A stretch of 64,000 nt of DNA from Streptomyces griseus subsp. griseus. GTDB taxonomy: Bacteria > Actinomycetota > Actinomycetes > Streptomycetales > Streptomycetaceae. The first letter of the stretch is position 1. Each line of letters opens with the position of its first letter. A model generated the notes under the pieces. The model worked only from the letters and a program-made list of their open reading frames with translations, was not told the DNA's origin and did not search any database. Made by a program: the position numbers and the translations under genes. The stretch spans positions 434,001-498,000 of the forward strand of contig NZ_JOJE01000005.1 in the NCBI RefSeq assembly GCF_000720255.1, read 5' to 3'. Below are positions 8,749 to 18,044 of the stretch, in pieces.

Positions 8749-8767
8749 TGATACCAGTCAGGTATCA
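8749..8767. promoter_or_regulatory. Palindromic operator of the toxin-antitoxin operon
   Basis: TGATACC and GGTATCA form a perfect seven-base inverted repeat around the five bases AGTCA, directly upstream of the antitoxin start. On the coding strand the inner part reads TATCAT, a good -10 box whose transcript would begin at or near the ATG. This is the usual architecture for autorepression by a ribbon-helix-helix antitoxin. Confidence 0.7.
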
Positions 8768-8881
8768 AGGTGCGCGGTCGGCCCACAAGGCGTCGCCACT
8801 CTCGAAGATCGATCCGTCCGGTCGGACCGCTACACGGAGGGAAGCAGGTCGAGCAACCCACCTGAACAACAAAACCGCAGG

Positions 8882-8953
8882 TCAGGCATGCTTCCCTGCG
8901 GGCTCCAGGATCGCGACGCACTCCACATCATGCGGCATCGGAAATTTGTCGGT
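8882..8953 (-). pseudogene. Detached C-terminus of a TrmA-family RNA methyltransferase
   Basis: The minus strand ends in an open frame with DKFPMPHDVECVAILEP and a stop soon after. This matches the extreme C-terminus of TrmA/RlmD-type uracil-5 methyltransferases (compare FPYTHHMECGVLL in E. coli TrmA), where the glutamate is the catalytic general base. No upstream methyltransferase domain is attached. The near-complete gene at 39238-40575, also on the minus strand, lacks exactly this part. The fragment uses AAA and TTT codons that are rare here, so a separate foreign origin is possible. Confidence 0.6.
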
Positions 8954-9025
8954 CTGAGCGGGTCCCGGAAAAGCCCAGGTCAGAGCCGTTCTCTCGGCTC
9001 GCTGTGCAGCTCGAGGGCGCCCAAA

Positions 9026-9046
9026 GCGTCGAACGAGCGTCACGGC
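9026..9046 (+). repeat. 11-bp tandem junction motif, copy A
   Basis: The sequence AGCGTCGAACGAGCGTCACGG contains the 17-bp core GCGTCNAACGAGCGTCA, in which the 11-bp unit GAGCGTCAAAC is seen twice in tandem with small changes. It lies between the detached methyltransferase C-terminus and a gene-poor stretch. Five more copies, all in the same orientation, are at 27335, 34719, 34836, 38695 and 39239. Confidence 0.65.
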
Positions 9047-9631
9047 CGGCGGTCCGTCCTCGCCCGGTCGCCGGCCGTCCACCGGCGCGAGCGAGATCGG
9101 AACGCCGAAGGGCTCTCGCGCCCTGGGCCCGTTCCGCCAGGTGCCTTCGAGCTGGAGGGCCGGTTCCCTGATCTGCTGGAAGAGGTCCCGCCGGCCGCGA
9201 TGGAGTACGTCGCCGATCCAGTGAAGGTCCCGTCGACCGTCTCCACCCCTGCTCGTCTTCGCGGCGTGCAGCGCTTCTCGCCCCGGGTCCGGCCTGGCGG
9301 CTCGATTTTCCGGGCCCGGCGCTCTACGGCGACCGCTGGCCCGGCGTTGAGAGCGAGACCGTCCTCTGCCGCGACCTGCGACTGAGCGCTCTGCCCGACC
9401 GGCCAAGTAGAGCGCATCAGCGGCCTGCCGGCAGTGCGGGAGCGGAGTCACTGTTCGGCGCACCGAACTCTCCGCCGAGTTGGGACCGTCTCGCGTGGTG
9501 GGCACGTTTGAGAGTGGAAGACGACGTCCCGGCCGAAGAGGACCTGGTCTAAGACGGTGTGCTCGTTGTCGACCTGTGGCGCCGGCCCCAGGACGCCAGG
9601 GCGTGCGGGTCCCGGGCCGCATCTGGGGCCG
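9047..9631. other. Gene-poor stretch
   Basis: About 585 bp with no reading frame that I can match to a family. Long open frames exist on both strands, as expected for high-GC DNA, but codon positions show no consistent bias. It sits between the junction motif and an EF-hand gene and is probably the debris of one or more genes. Confidence 0.4.
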
Positions 9632-10183
9632 TCAGCCAACGATCCTGCCGAACAGGTGGTTGGCAGGAGCGTCGGGGTCGTCGCCGTAGAAGAACTCCGT
9701 GACCGCCTGGTGGAATTCGGCGCGGTCCAGTGCACCGGAGCCGTCCCGGTCCAAAGCGGCGAAGACCGCGGCGCAGTCCTCGCCAGGAACGCCGGCGACC
9801 GCGTCGAACATCTGCTGGAACTCCGCCTGGTCGATCTTGCCGTCTCCGTTGAGGTCGACGAGGTCGAAGAAGCAATCGGTCACCGGCTCGACCTGTTGCG
9901 GGTACAAGGCGGGGTCGGTCAGGACGCGCCTGAACCCTTCGGTCATCTCCCGCAGATCGACCTTCCCGTCACCGTCCTGGTCCATCGGGGCGATCACGTT
10001 CCTCCAGAACCCGTCCATCCTCTCGGTGAGCAGGTGGGCGGGCGCGGAGTCCGGCGCGGTGCCGCGGACGGCAATGTAACGCTCGCTCATCATTCGGACG
10101 TCCCGCTGGGTGATGAACCCGTCGCCGTCGACGTCGGCGCCCCTGAACCACTGGGCGTACTTGAGGTTTTGTAGTGCAGTCAC
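9632..10183 (-). CDS. EF-hand calcium-binding protein
   Basis: A 183-residue soluble protein with four EF-hand loops at residues 17-28 (DVDGDGFITQRD), 68-79 (DQDGDGKVDLRE), 110-121 (DLNGDGKIDQAE) and 145-156 (DRDGSGALDRAE). Positions 1, 3, 5 and 12 carry the acidic or polar ligands. Loop 1 ends in Asp instead of Glu, which can favour magnesium or weaken binding. The layout is that of calerythrin-like actinobacterial calcium sensors or buffers. There is no signal peptide, so it is cytoplasmic. The start is a GTG. It stands alone, downstream of a molybdoenzyme gene on the same strand but 70 bp away. Confidence 0.9.
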   Translation of the reverse strand: MTALQNLKYAQWFRGADVDGDGFITQRDVRMMSERYIAVRGTAPDSAPAHLLTERMDGFWRNVIAPMDQDGDGKVDLREMTEGFRRVLTDPALYPQQVEPVTDCFFDLVDLNGDGKIDQAEFQQMFDAVAGVPGEDCAAVFAALDRDGSGALDRAEFHQAVTEFFYGDDPDAPANHLFGRIVG

Positions 10184-10253
10184 GATTGCGCACAGTATTC
10201 ATTCCGTTACGTGAGCGCAAAACGGGCGAGCGGACGATTTTTCGACATTCGGG

Positions 10254-12563
10254 TCACTGTTCGAGTTTCGGTGGTGCAAAGGCGAACAGATCGGGAAGAG
10301 GGCCACCGTAGAGCTCGACGTCGACCAGCGCACTGAGAGCACTCGGTCCTTGGGACAGGCGCGAGCACGGCCGGTCCGCTGTGAGAACGTTCGGATTGCC
10401 GTGGCGGTCCAGTGTTCCGCTCAGCCCCGGCTGCACTGGATCCCACCACGCTCCGGTGGACAGTTGTACGACGCCTGGCATGACGTCGTCCGACAGGACT
10501 GCGCCCGCGAGGCAGCTGCCTCGGTCGTTGTAGACGCGAACGATCGTGCCGTTCTCGATGCCGCGTGACGCGGCGTCCAACGGGTTGATCGTCACGGGCT
10601 CACGGCCACGGATCTTCGAATCGAGGCTGTGGCCACCGTTGTCGTACTGGCTGTGCAGGCGTGAAGCGGGCTGATTCGAGATCAGATGCAGCGGGAATCG
10701 GTCTGATAGATCGCCACGAAGCCACTCGGCTGGTTCGAACCACGTCGGATGCCCGGCGCAGTCGTCGTAGCCGAACGAGTCGATCTCCCCGGAGAAGATC
10801 TCGATCCGGCCTGACGGCGTCTGTAGGGGGAACCGCTGCGGATCTGAACGGAGCGCCTCGAAACAGCCGGGAAACGGTCCCGTCGACGCAGGCAGTTCGG
10901 CGGCGGAGCTTCGCCAGAAGTCGTCGAAGCCCGGCAAGGCGGCATCGTCGTCGAGTTTGGCTTTCGTCTGCTCGTAAAGGTGTCGGACCCACTCGATCTC
11001 GGAGCGCGACTCCGTGAACTCCTGCTCGTATCCGAGCCGGGAGGCCAAGGCGGTGAAGATGTGGTGGTCGGTGCGCGACTCGCCCGCCGGCTCGCGGACT
11101 TTCGGCATCGCGACCAGGTGGGGATCCGAGAATCCGGCGGCGAAGTCGTCGCGCTCGAAGCTGGTGGCGACGGGAAGGACGATGTCCGCGAACTTGGCCG
11201 TGGTGTTCCACCAGGCTTCGTGAACCACCACCGTGTCAGGAGCCTGCCAGGCTCGGGTCAGCCGATGGAGATCCTGGTGGTGGTGGAACGGGTTCCCTCC
11301 GCACCAGTAGATCAGGCGAAGCTCGGGCAGCGTGAGGCGCTGACCGTCGTAGTCGATGGTCTTACCCGGATGCAGCAGGGTGTCGGCGATCCTTGCGACG
11401 GGGATGAAATCCGGAACGGGGTTGGGCACCCCGGGGATCGCCGCCACGAAGGGGCGGCCTCGGGCAACGCCGGTCGCGTCCATCGTCGCGTAACCCGCGC
11501 CCCAGCCGCAGCCGGACCGGCCCATCGAGCCTGCCATGGCGGCCAGCACGACGGACATCCAGATCGGCTGTTCGCCGTGGTCTGCCCGCTGCACCGCGTA
11601 GTTGACCATGATGAGAGAACGCTGCGTGGTGAGGCGGCGAGCGAGGTCGGTGATCGCGTCGCCACTGATGCCCGTGATCCTCGCTGCCCAGGCAGCATCC
11701 TTGGGGACGCCATCGAGCTCGCCGACCAAGTAGGAGGCGAAGCGGTCAAACCCTACGCAGCACCGACGCAGGAAGTCCTCATCGTGCCACCCGTTGACCA
11801 GCATCGTGTGTGCGATGCCGAGCATCGCGGCGGTGTCGGTATTGGGGATGACGGGCAGCCACTCGGCATCGAGGAAGCCGGCGGCATCGCTGCGGATGGG
11901 GCTGACGTTCACGAACCGCACCCCGGCCTCACGGCACTGGCGCTGCAGGTTCTGCGTCTGGTGCCTGGCCAGCCCACCAGGGTTGATCTGACTGTTCTTG
12001 AGGGCCAGCCCCCCGAACGCCACCACGAACTCACAGTTCTCGGCGATCTCGTCCCACATCGGCATCCGGGACTGGTAGCTCCACGGATGCCCGCCGATCA
12101 CATGGGGGAGGATGACCTCCAACGCCGCGGTGCTGTACGTGTTGCGAGAGTCGGTGTATCCCCCGCCTAACGCCAGGAACCGATGGAGTTGACCCTGCGC
12201 GTTGTGGAAGCCGCCCGCACTCGCCCAGCCGTAAGATCCGCCGAACACCGCGCTGTCTCCGTGCTGTGAACGAACTCGACGCAGCTCATCGCTCACCAGC
12301 GTGATCGCGTCGTCCCAGCTCACCTCCACGAAGGCGTCCGCGCCTCTGGCCGTGTCGTGGACGCGTGGCAGGCCGTTCAGCCAGCCCTTGCGCACTGCGG
12401 GGCGCAGCACGCGAGCGCTGTCGTCGGCGGCTGCCACCATTCCGGGGCCGATAGGTGACGGCGTGGGGTCATCGCCCTTCGGCTCAATGCGCACCAACCG
12501 GCCGGAATCGACCACCGCGATATAACTGCCCCAGTGCGTCGCAACCGACATGCGTCGTTCCAC
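10254..12563 (-). CDS. Molybdopterin-dependent oxidoreductase, BisC/DMSO reductase type
   Basis: A 769-residue enzyme of the DMSO reductase family. The segment SYGWASAGGFHNAQGQ near residue 110-125 matches the region of DMSO/TMAO/biotin-sulfoxide reductases in which serine ligates molybdenum. The N-terminus lacks the four-cysteine iron-sulfur motif and has no twin-arginine signal, which points to a cytoplasmic BisC-like S- or N-oxide reductase. Other landmarks are IYWCGGNPFHHHQDLHRL, VVHEAWWNTTAKFADIVLP and the C-terminal cofactor-binding domain (LHLISNQPASRLHSQYDNG). No membrane or electron-transfer subunit is adjacent. An in-frame TTA codon (12168-12170) would make it bldA dependent. Substrate unknown. 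Confidence 0.88.
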   Translation of the reverse strand: MERRMSVATHWGSYIAVVDSGRLVRIEPKGDDPTPSPIGPGMVAAADDSARVLRPAVRKGWLNGLPRVHDTARGADAFVEVSWDDAITLVSDELRRVRSQHGDSAVFGGSYGWASAGGFHNAQGQLHRFLALGGGYTDSRNTYSTAALEVILPHVIGGHPWSYQSRMPMWDEIAENCEFVVAFGGLALKNSQINPGGLARHQTQNLQRQCREAGVRFVNVSPIRSDAAGFLDAEWLPVIPNTDTAAMLGIAHTMLVNGWHDEDFLRRCCVGFDRFASYLVGELDGVPKDAAWAARITGISGDAITDLARRLTTQRSLIMVNYAVQRADHGEQPIWMSVVLAAMAGSMGRSGCGWGAGYATMDATGVARGRPFVAAIPGVPNPVPDFIPVARIADTLLHPGKTIDYDGQRLTLPELRLIYWCGGNPFHHHQDLHRLTRAWQAPDTVVVHEAWWNTTAKFADIVLPVATSFERDDFAAGFSDPHLVAMPKVREPAGESRTDHHIFTALASRLGYEQEFTESRSEIEWVRHLYEQTKAKLDDDAALPGFDDFWRSSAAELPASTGPFPGCFEALRSDPQRFPLQTPSGRIEIFSGEIDSFGYDDCAGHPTWFEPAEWLRGDLSDRFPLHLISNQPASRLHSQYDNGGHSLDSKIRGREPVTINPLDAASRGIENGTIVRVYNDRGSCLAGAVLSDDVMPGVVQLSTGAWWDPVQPGLSGTLDRHGNPNVLTADRPCSRLSQGPSALSALVDVELYGGPLPDLFAFAPPKLEQ

Positions 12564-12719
12564 CGTGCATCAACTCCATCCCTGAAGTTTCCGCTGCTCT
12601 CGGACAACGGTCAGTCGACGGCCCGCGGGACGGAGACTTCCCCCCATGACCTCCTGCCCAACCCCCGTCGGTGGGCGCGACCGCCGACAGCCGCACAGTG
12701 GCCGTCTGTCTCTCCCCCG

Positions 12720-13548
12720 CGTCCATGATGAACTGCGGCGAATCCGCCGTCTCGCCGGCAACCTGATCGACGCCCCCTCCCGCCGCTTCGCCGCCGGGGC
12801 GCAGAGCATCGCCTCCGCCCTCGCCGCCGAGCTGCCCACCGGCGCCCTGCGGCTGGACACGCCCGTCCCCGCCATCCACCCGGACCGCCGGACCGGCGGC
12901 CTCACCCTGTCCACCCCGGCCGGAACCCTGTACGCCGAGCATGTCGTCCTCGCCCTCCCCCCGGCCCTGGCTATGGAACGGATCGACTTCGGCGACGCGC
13001 TCCCCGCCGACCTCGTACGCCTCGCCCAGTCCACCCCCGTCTGGATGGGCGCCGTCGCCAAGGTCGTCGCCCGCTACCCCCACCGCCTTCTGGCGCGAGG
13101 AGGGGCTGGCCGGCGCGGCGTTCAGCAGGACCGGCCCGCTGCAGGAGATCCACGACGTGTCCGGGCCCGGCGGCGAGCCCGCCGCACTCTTCGGGTTCGC
13201 GCACGCCCGCACCGTACGGCCCGACTTCGAGCAGGCCGTCACCACCCAGCTACCAGGCTCTTCGGCCCGCCTGCCGCCACGCCCACCGCCGTCCACGTGC
13301 AGAACTGGAGCGGCGAGCGGTGGACGTCCCCGTCCACGGTGCAACACCTGGCCGACTACTCCCTCTTCGGCCACCCCCTCTACCAGCGCCCGGCACTGGA
13401 CGGCCGACTGCACTGGGCGTCCACCGAGACGGCCACCGACTACGCCGGACACATCGAAGGCGCCCTCGCCGCAGGAGAACGTGCGGCGCGAGCTGTTCCG
13501 GCGGCTTCCGACGACGTATCTGACGGCCTGCGCGCGGCAAGCCGGTAG
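12720..13548 (+). pseudogene. Flavin amine oxidase, truncated and frameshifted
   Basis: The C-terminal two thirds of a monoamine oxidase-like flavoenzyme. In frame one: RFAAGAQSIASALAAELP to WMGAVAKVVARYP. An extra C in the run near 13078 shifts to another frame (TAFWREEGLAGAAFSRTG to EQAVTTQL), and a one-base loss near 13250 restores the first frame (RLFGPPAATPTAVHVQNW, then LHWASTETATDYAGHIEGA, the FAD-contacting end). The N-terminal dinucleotide-binding part is missing. Two compensating frameshifts plus truncation make it a pseudogene. Confidence 0.82.
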
Positions 13549-13589
13549 ATCTCCCCGGCCACGTTTGCGCCAGACACCCCCCGGCCGCT

Positions 13590-13930
13590 CCCTCGAAGAG
13601 CAGCTCGCCGAGATCGCCCAAGAGGTCACGCTCCGCGGCGAAGCCGCTGAACGCAGACGCCAGGACGAGATCGAAGCGGCACGCCAGAAGCGCATAGCCT
13701 GGGAAGCCGCCCGGGAAGAAGCCCGCATCCGCTACGCCGAGGCGTACCGCGTCAGGCACTTCGAAGCCCAGGAAGCGGCATGGCGCCACGCCACCCGACT
13801 GACCGAGTACGGGAGCGCCGTACGCACCCGGGGCAGACCAGAGCCGACGCCGAAGCATGGGTCAGCTGGACAGCGGCCACCGTCGAGCGCCTCGACCCAC
13901 TGAGCACACCGCCCCGGCTGCCCGACATCC
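13590..13930 (+). pseudogene. Helical mobile-element protein, frameshifted remnant
   Basis: A strongly helical, charged stretch (SLEEQLAEIAQEVTLRGEAA, then RQKRIAWEAAREEARIRY and FEAQEAAWRHATRLTEY) is followed in another frame by RADAEAWVSWTAATVERLDP. Together these resemble hypothetical proteins often carried on Streptomyces plasmids and integrative elements, with a coiled coil and a WxxW-type helical tail. The frame breaks near 13820 and there is no clean start. Function unknown. Confidence 0.5.
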
Positions 13931-13974
13931 CCGAACCACGTGCCGACGACCTGAAGCCCTTCCTCGCCGGCGTC

Positions 13975-14250
13975 TGCCGGAGTCGCTGGAGGAGTTGCAC
14001 GGCCCGATCCAAGGGGTCATAGAGCTGCCTCTGCACATGGCCTGGCCGGGGATGACCTCGTATGACGTGAGCGAGCCTCGCCAGCGCATGGGCCTGTACC
14101 GCACCGTCCTGCACGAGGGACTGCGCGACGACCTGCCCCGCTACCTGAACCAGGATTTGCTCCTCCAGTTGTGGCCGGTGCTGCGCGCCCTGGTCGGCCC
14201 AGTACTCCCATGGCTGACTCGACGGTCAGAGGCGTGGGCCAGACGAAAAC
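13975..14250 (+). pseudogene. Remnant of a conserved actinobacterial hypothetical protein
   Basis: One frame reads SLEELHGPIQGVIELPLHMA, then GMTSYDVSEPRQRMGLYRTV and GLRDDLPRYLNQDLLLQLWP. I recall similar hypothetical proteins next to mobile genes in streptomycetes, in which LYRTVL.EG..DDL...LN is conserved. The N-terminus is out of frame with the preceding remnant, and the usual end (a WE.AF motif) is lost. It is scored as a decayed fragment with unknown role. Confidence 0.45.
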
Positions 14251-14392
14251 CCGCAAGTAGCCAAGTCTTCCGTGTCGCGAGACTAGACAGGAGCAACGTC
14301 CGTATCCGTTAATCCATCCCATGTATCACTCGAGAGGGTCGATCGAACCGAGACCGCAACGGATGAGCACGTGACGCGTCACGCCCGACCGC

Positions 14393-14633
14393 CCGACCCG
14401 TGCTTCGCGCTCGGCCAGGTCCGGCTCACCGCGAGCCGCCGGCTGGACAACCAGGACCGTACGCGGAACTACCTGCGGTTCGTCGATGTCGACCGGCCGC
14501 TCCACAACTTCCGCGCCAACACCGCCTGTCCACCAACGGCGCGACCGTGAACGGCGGTTGGGACGCGCCGACGTTCCCCTTCCACACTCACACCCAAGGG
14601 CACTGCCTCACAGCGTGGGCTCAGCGGAACTGA
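14393..14633 (+). pseudogene. GH127 beta-L-arabinofuranosidase, N-terminal fragment
   Basis: In one frame the sequence reads FALGQVRLTASRRLDNQDRT, then NYLRFVDVDRPLHNFRAN. After loss of one base near 14520 the match continues in the next frame as RLSTNGATVNGGWDAPTFPF and HTQGHCLTAWAQ. This is the start of the catalytic domain of DUF1680/GH127 enzymes, which remove beta-L-arabinofuranose from arabinans and glycoproteins. Everything after about 80 residues is gone. It sits just upstream of a GH62 arabinofuranosidase, so an arabinose-releasing locus has been trimmed here. Confidence 0.72.
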
Positions 14634-14693
14634 CGCACGTCGGAAGCAGATTGTGATCACTCTCCCTACTCCCTTGCGCGACACTTCGACCAT

Positions 14694-16202
<1,509 letters not shown>

Positions 16203-16243
16203 CCCGCGCACATCCGATCACACACTCGTGACCGTGTACCCGA

Positions 16244-16274
16244 GGCCCGCACAGCGGCTTCCGCTGTGCGGGCC
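16244..16274. terminator. Hairpin between the GH62 and GH27 genes
   Basis: A perfect 14-bp stem (16244-16257 with 16261-16274) closes a CTT loop. It lies 40 bp after the GH62 stop and ends right where the ribosome site of the GH27 gene begins, so it may terminate the first message or fold in front of the second. There is no T run, as is common in Streptomyces. Confidence 0.65.
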
Positions 16275-16292
16275 AGGAAGGAACCCCCACCC

Positions 16293-17939
16293 ATGGTCCC
16301 CCTGCACGGACGACTCCTGCGTCTTCTCACGACCACCGCACTGACGCTCAGCGCCTGTGTCACCGCCTCCGCCGGCACGACCGCCGAGGCCGCGCCGGGC
16401 AGCCCCGCGCTCACCCCGCCGCTCGGCTGGAACAGCTGGAACAGCTTCGGATGCGGGATCACCGAGGCGCAGGTCCGCCAGGCCGCCGACGCGATGGTGT
16501 CCTCGGGCATGAAGGCCGCGGGCTACCAGTACGTCGTCGTCGACGACTGCTGGTTCGACCCCCAGCGCGACGCGGCGGGCAACCTGCGGTCCAATCCAAC
16601 CAAGTTCCCCAGCGGCATGAAGGCGCTCGGGGACTACATCCACAGCAAGGGCCTGAAGTTCGGCATCTACCAGGCGCCCAACGAGAAAACGTGCGCCCAG
16701 GGCGTGGGCACCTACCCCGGCTCCACCGGCAGCAAGGGGCATGAGGCCCAGGACGCCGCCGCGTTCGCCTCCTGGGGCGTGGACTACCTCAAGTACGACT
16801 GGTGCTCCGGCAGCGGCACCCTCAGCGAGCAGGTCGCGCAGTTCACGACCATGCGCGACGCCCTGCGTGCCACCGGCCGTCCGATCGTCTACAGCATCAA
16901 CCCCAACAGCTTCCACTCCCCCACCGGCGCCACCTACGACTGGGGACAGGTCGCCGACCTGTGGCGGACGACCGAGGACCTGCTCGACATCTGGCAGAAC
17001 GGCAACACCAACAGCTACCCCATGGGCGTCGGCAACGTCCTGGACATCACCGCGCCACTGGCGGCTCAGTCGGGCCCGGGACACTGGAACGACCCCGACA
17101 TGCTCGTCGTCGGCCGCCCCGGTCTGTCACTGACCGAGTCCCGTTCCCACTTCGCGCTGTGGGCGCTGATGGGCGCCCCTCTCATCGCGGGCAACGACAT
17201 CCGCACCATGTCCTCCGACGTGAGCGCCATCCTGCGCAACCCGCGTCTGCTGGCGGTGAACCAGGACTCGCTGGGCGCGGGCGGTCGCCGGGTGCGCGAC
17301 GACGGCGACACCGAGGTGTTCGCCAAGCGCCTGTCCGACGGCTCGGTCGCCGTGGGCCTGTTCAACCGGGGGAGCAGCACCGCGACCATCACGGCCACGG
17401 CCGCCCAGGTCGGCCTGACCGGAGGGTCGTTCACCCTCACCGACCTGTGGACCGGCGGCACGTCGAGCACCTCCGGGCAGATCTCCGCGAGCGTCCCGGC
17501 ACACGGTGTCACCGTGTACGAGATGACCGGCGGCAGCCCGCTGGCCGCCACCACCGCACGCCTGCGCGGTGGCGGGTCGGGCCGCTGCCTGGACGTGGAT
17601 CGCGCCTCCACCGCGGCCGGGACGGCGACGCTGATCTGGGACTGCCACACCGCCGCCAACCAGCTCTGGACCACATGGGCGGGCGGTGAGATCCGCGTCT
17701 ACGGCGACAAGTGCCTGGACGCCTCCGGCCAGGGCACCACCAACGGCACGCCGGTCATCATCTGGCCCTGCAACGGCCAGGACAACCAGAAGTGGACCAA
17801 GCAGGCCGACGGGTCGATCCGCAACGTCCACGCCGGGCTGTGCCTCGACGTCCAAGGGGCCGGCACCGCCAACGGCACGCCGCTGGTCCTGTGGACCTGC
17901 AACGGCCAGGACAACCAGAAGTGGACCACGCTCCCGTAA
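16293..17939 (+). CDS. Secreted GH27 alpha-galactosidase with C-terminal ricin-type lectin domain
   Basis: A 548-residue exported enzyme. A Sec signal peptide covers about residues 1-35. The GH27 barrel follows, with LTPPLGWNSWNSFGCG, DDCWFDP, the nucleophile Asp169 in DYLKYDWC and the acid/base Asp269 in GHWNDPDMLVVG. A beta-sandwich (about 330-415) leads to a ricin beta-trefoil (about 420-548) with [32 protein letters not shown] and AGLCLDVQGAGTANG repeats. It cuts terminal alpha-galactose (or beta-L-arabinopyranose, the other known GH27 activity) from side chains. The start at 16293 is chosen because AGGAAGGA lies just upstream, whereas an upstream ATG falls inside the hairpin. Confidence 0.93.
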   Translation: MVPLHGRLLRLLTTTALTLSACVTASAGTTAEAAPGSPALTPPLGWNSWNSFGCGITEAQVRQAADAMVSSGMKAAGYQYVVVDDCWFDPQRDAAGNLRSNPTKFPSGMKALGDYIHSKGLKFGIYQAPNEKTCAQGVGTYPGSTGSKGHEAQDAAAFASWGVDYLKYDWCSGSGTLSEQVAQFTTMRDALRATGRPIVYSINPNSFHSPTGATYDWGQVADLWRTTEDLLDIWQNGNTNSYPMGVGNVLDITAPLAAQSGPGHWNDPDMLVVGRPGLSLTESRSHFALWALMGAPLIAGNDIRTMSSDVSAILRNPRLLAVNQDSLGAGGRRVRDDGDTEVFAKRLSDGSVAVGLFNRGSSTATITATAAQVGLTGGSFTLTDLWTGGTSSTSGQISASVPAHGVTVYEMTGGSPLAATTARLRGGGSGRCLDVDRASTAAGTATLIWDCHTAANQLWTTWAGGEIRVYGDKCLDASGQGTTNGTPVIIWPCNGQDNQKWTKQADGSIRNVHAGLCLDVQGAGTANGTPLVLWTCNGQDNQKWTTLP

Positions 17940-17997
17940 TCCGTAACCCGTCATCGCGCAGGCCAGCTTGACGGGTCCACGAAGTGCCTCGGCCATG

Positions 17998-18031
17998 GCG
18001 GGGCCGCAGGTGGTAGTGCCTGCGGCCCCGC
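17998..18031. terminator. Bidirectional terminator between convergent GH27 and GH74 genes
   Basis: A perfect 13-bp GC-rich stem (17998-18010 with 18019-18031) with an 8-base loop lies in the 105-bp gap between two convergent genes. It could stop transcription from both sides. Confidence 0.75.
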
Positions 18032-18044
18032 TCGGGTGTCGAGG

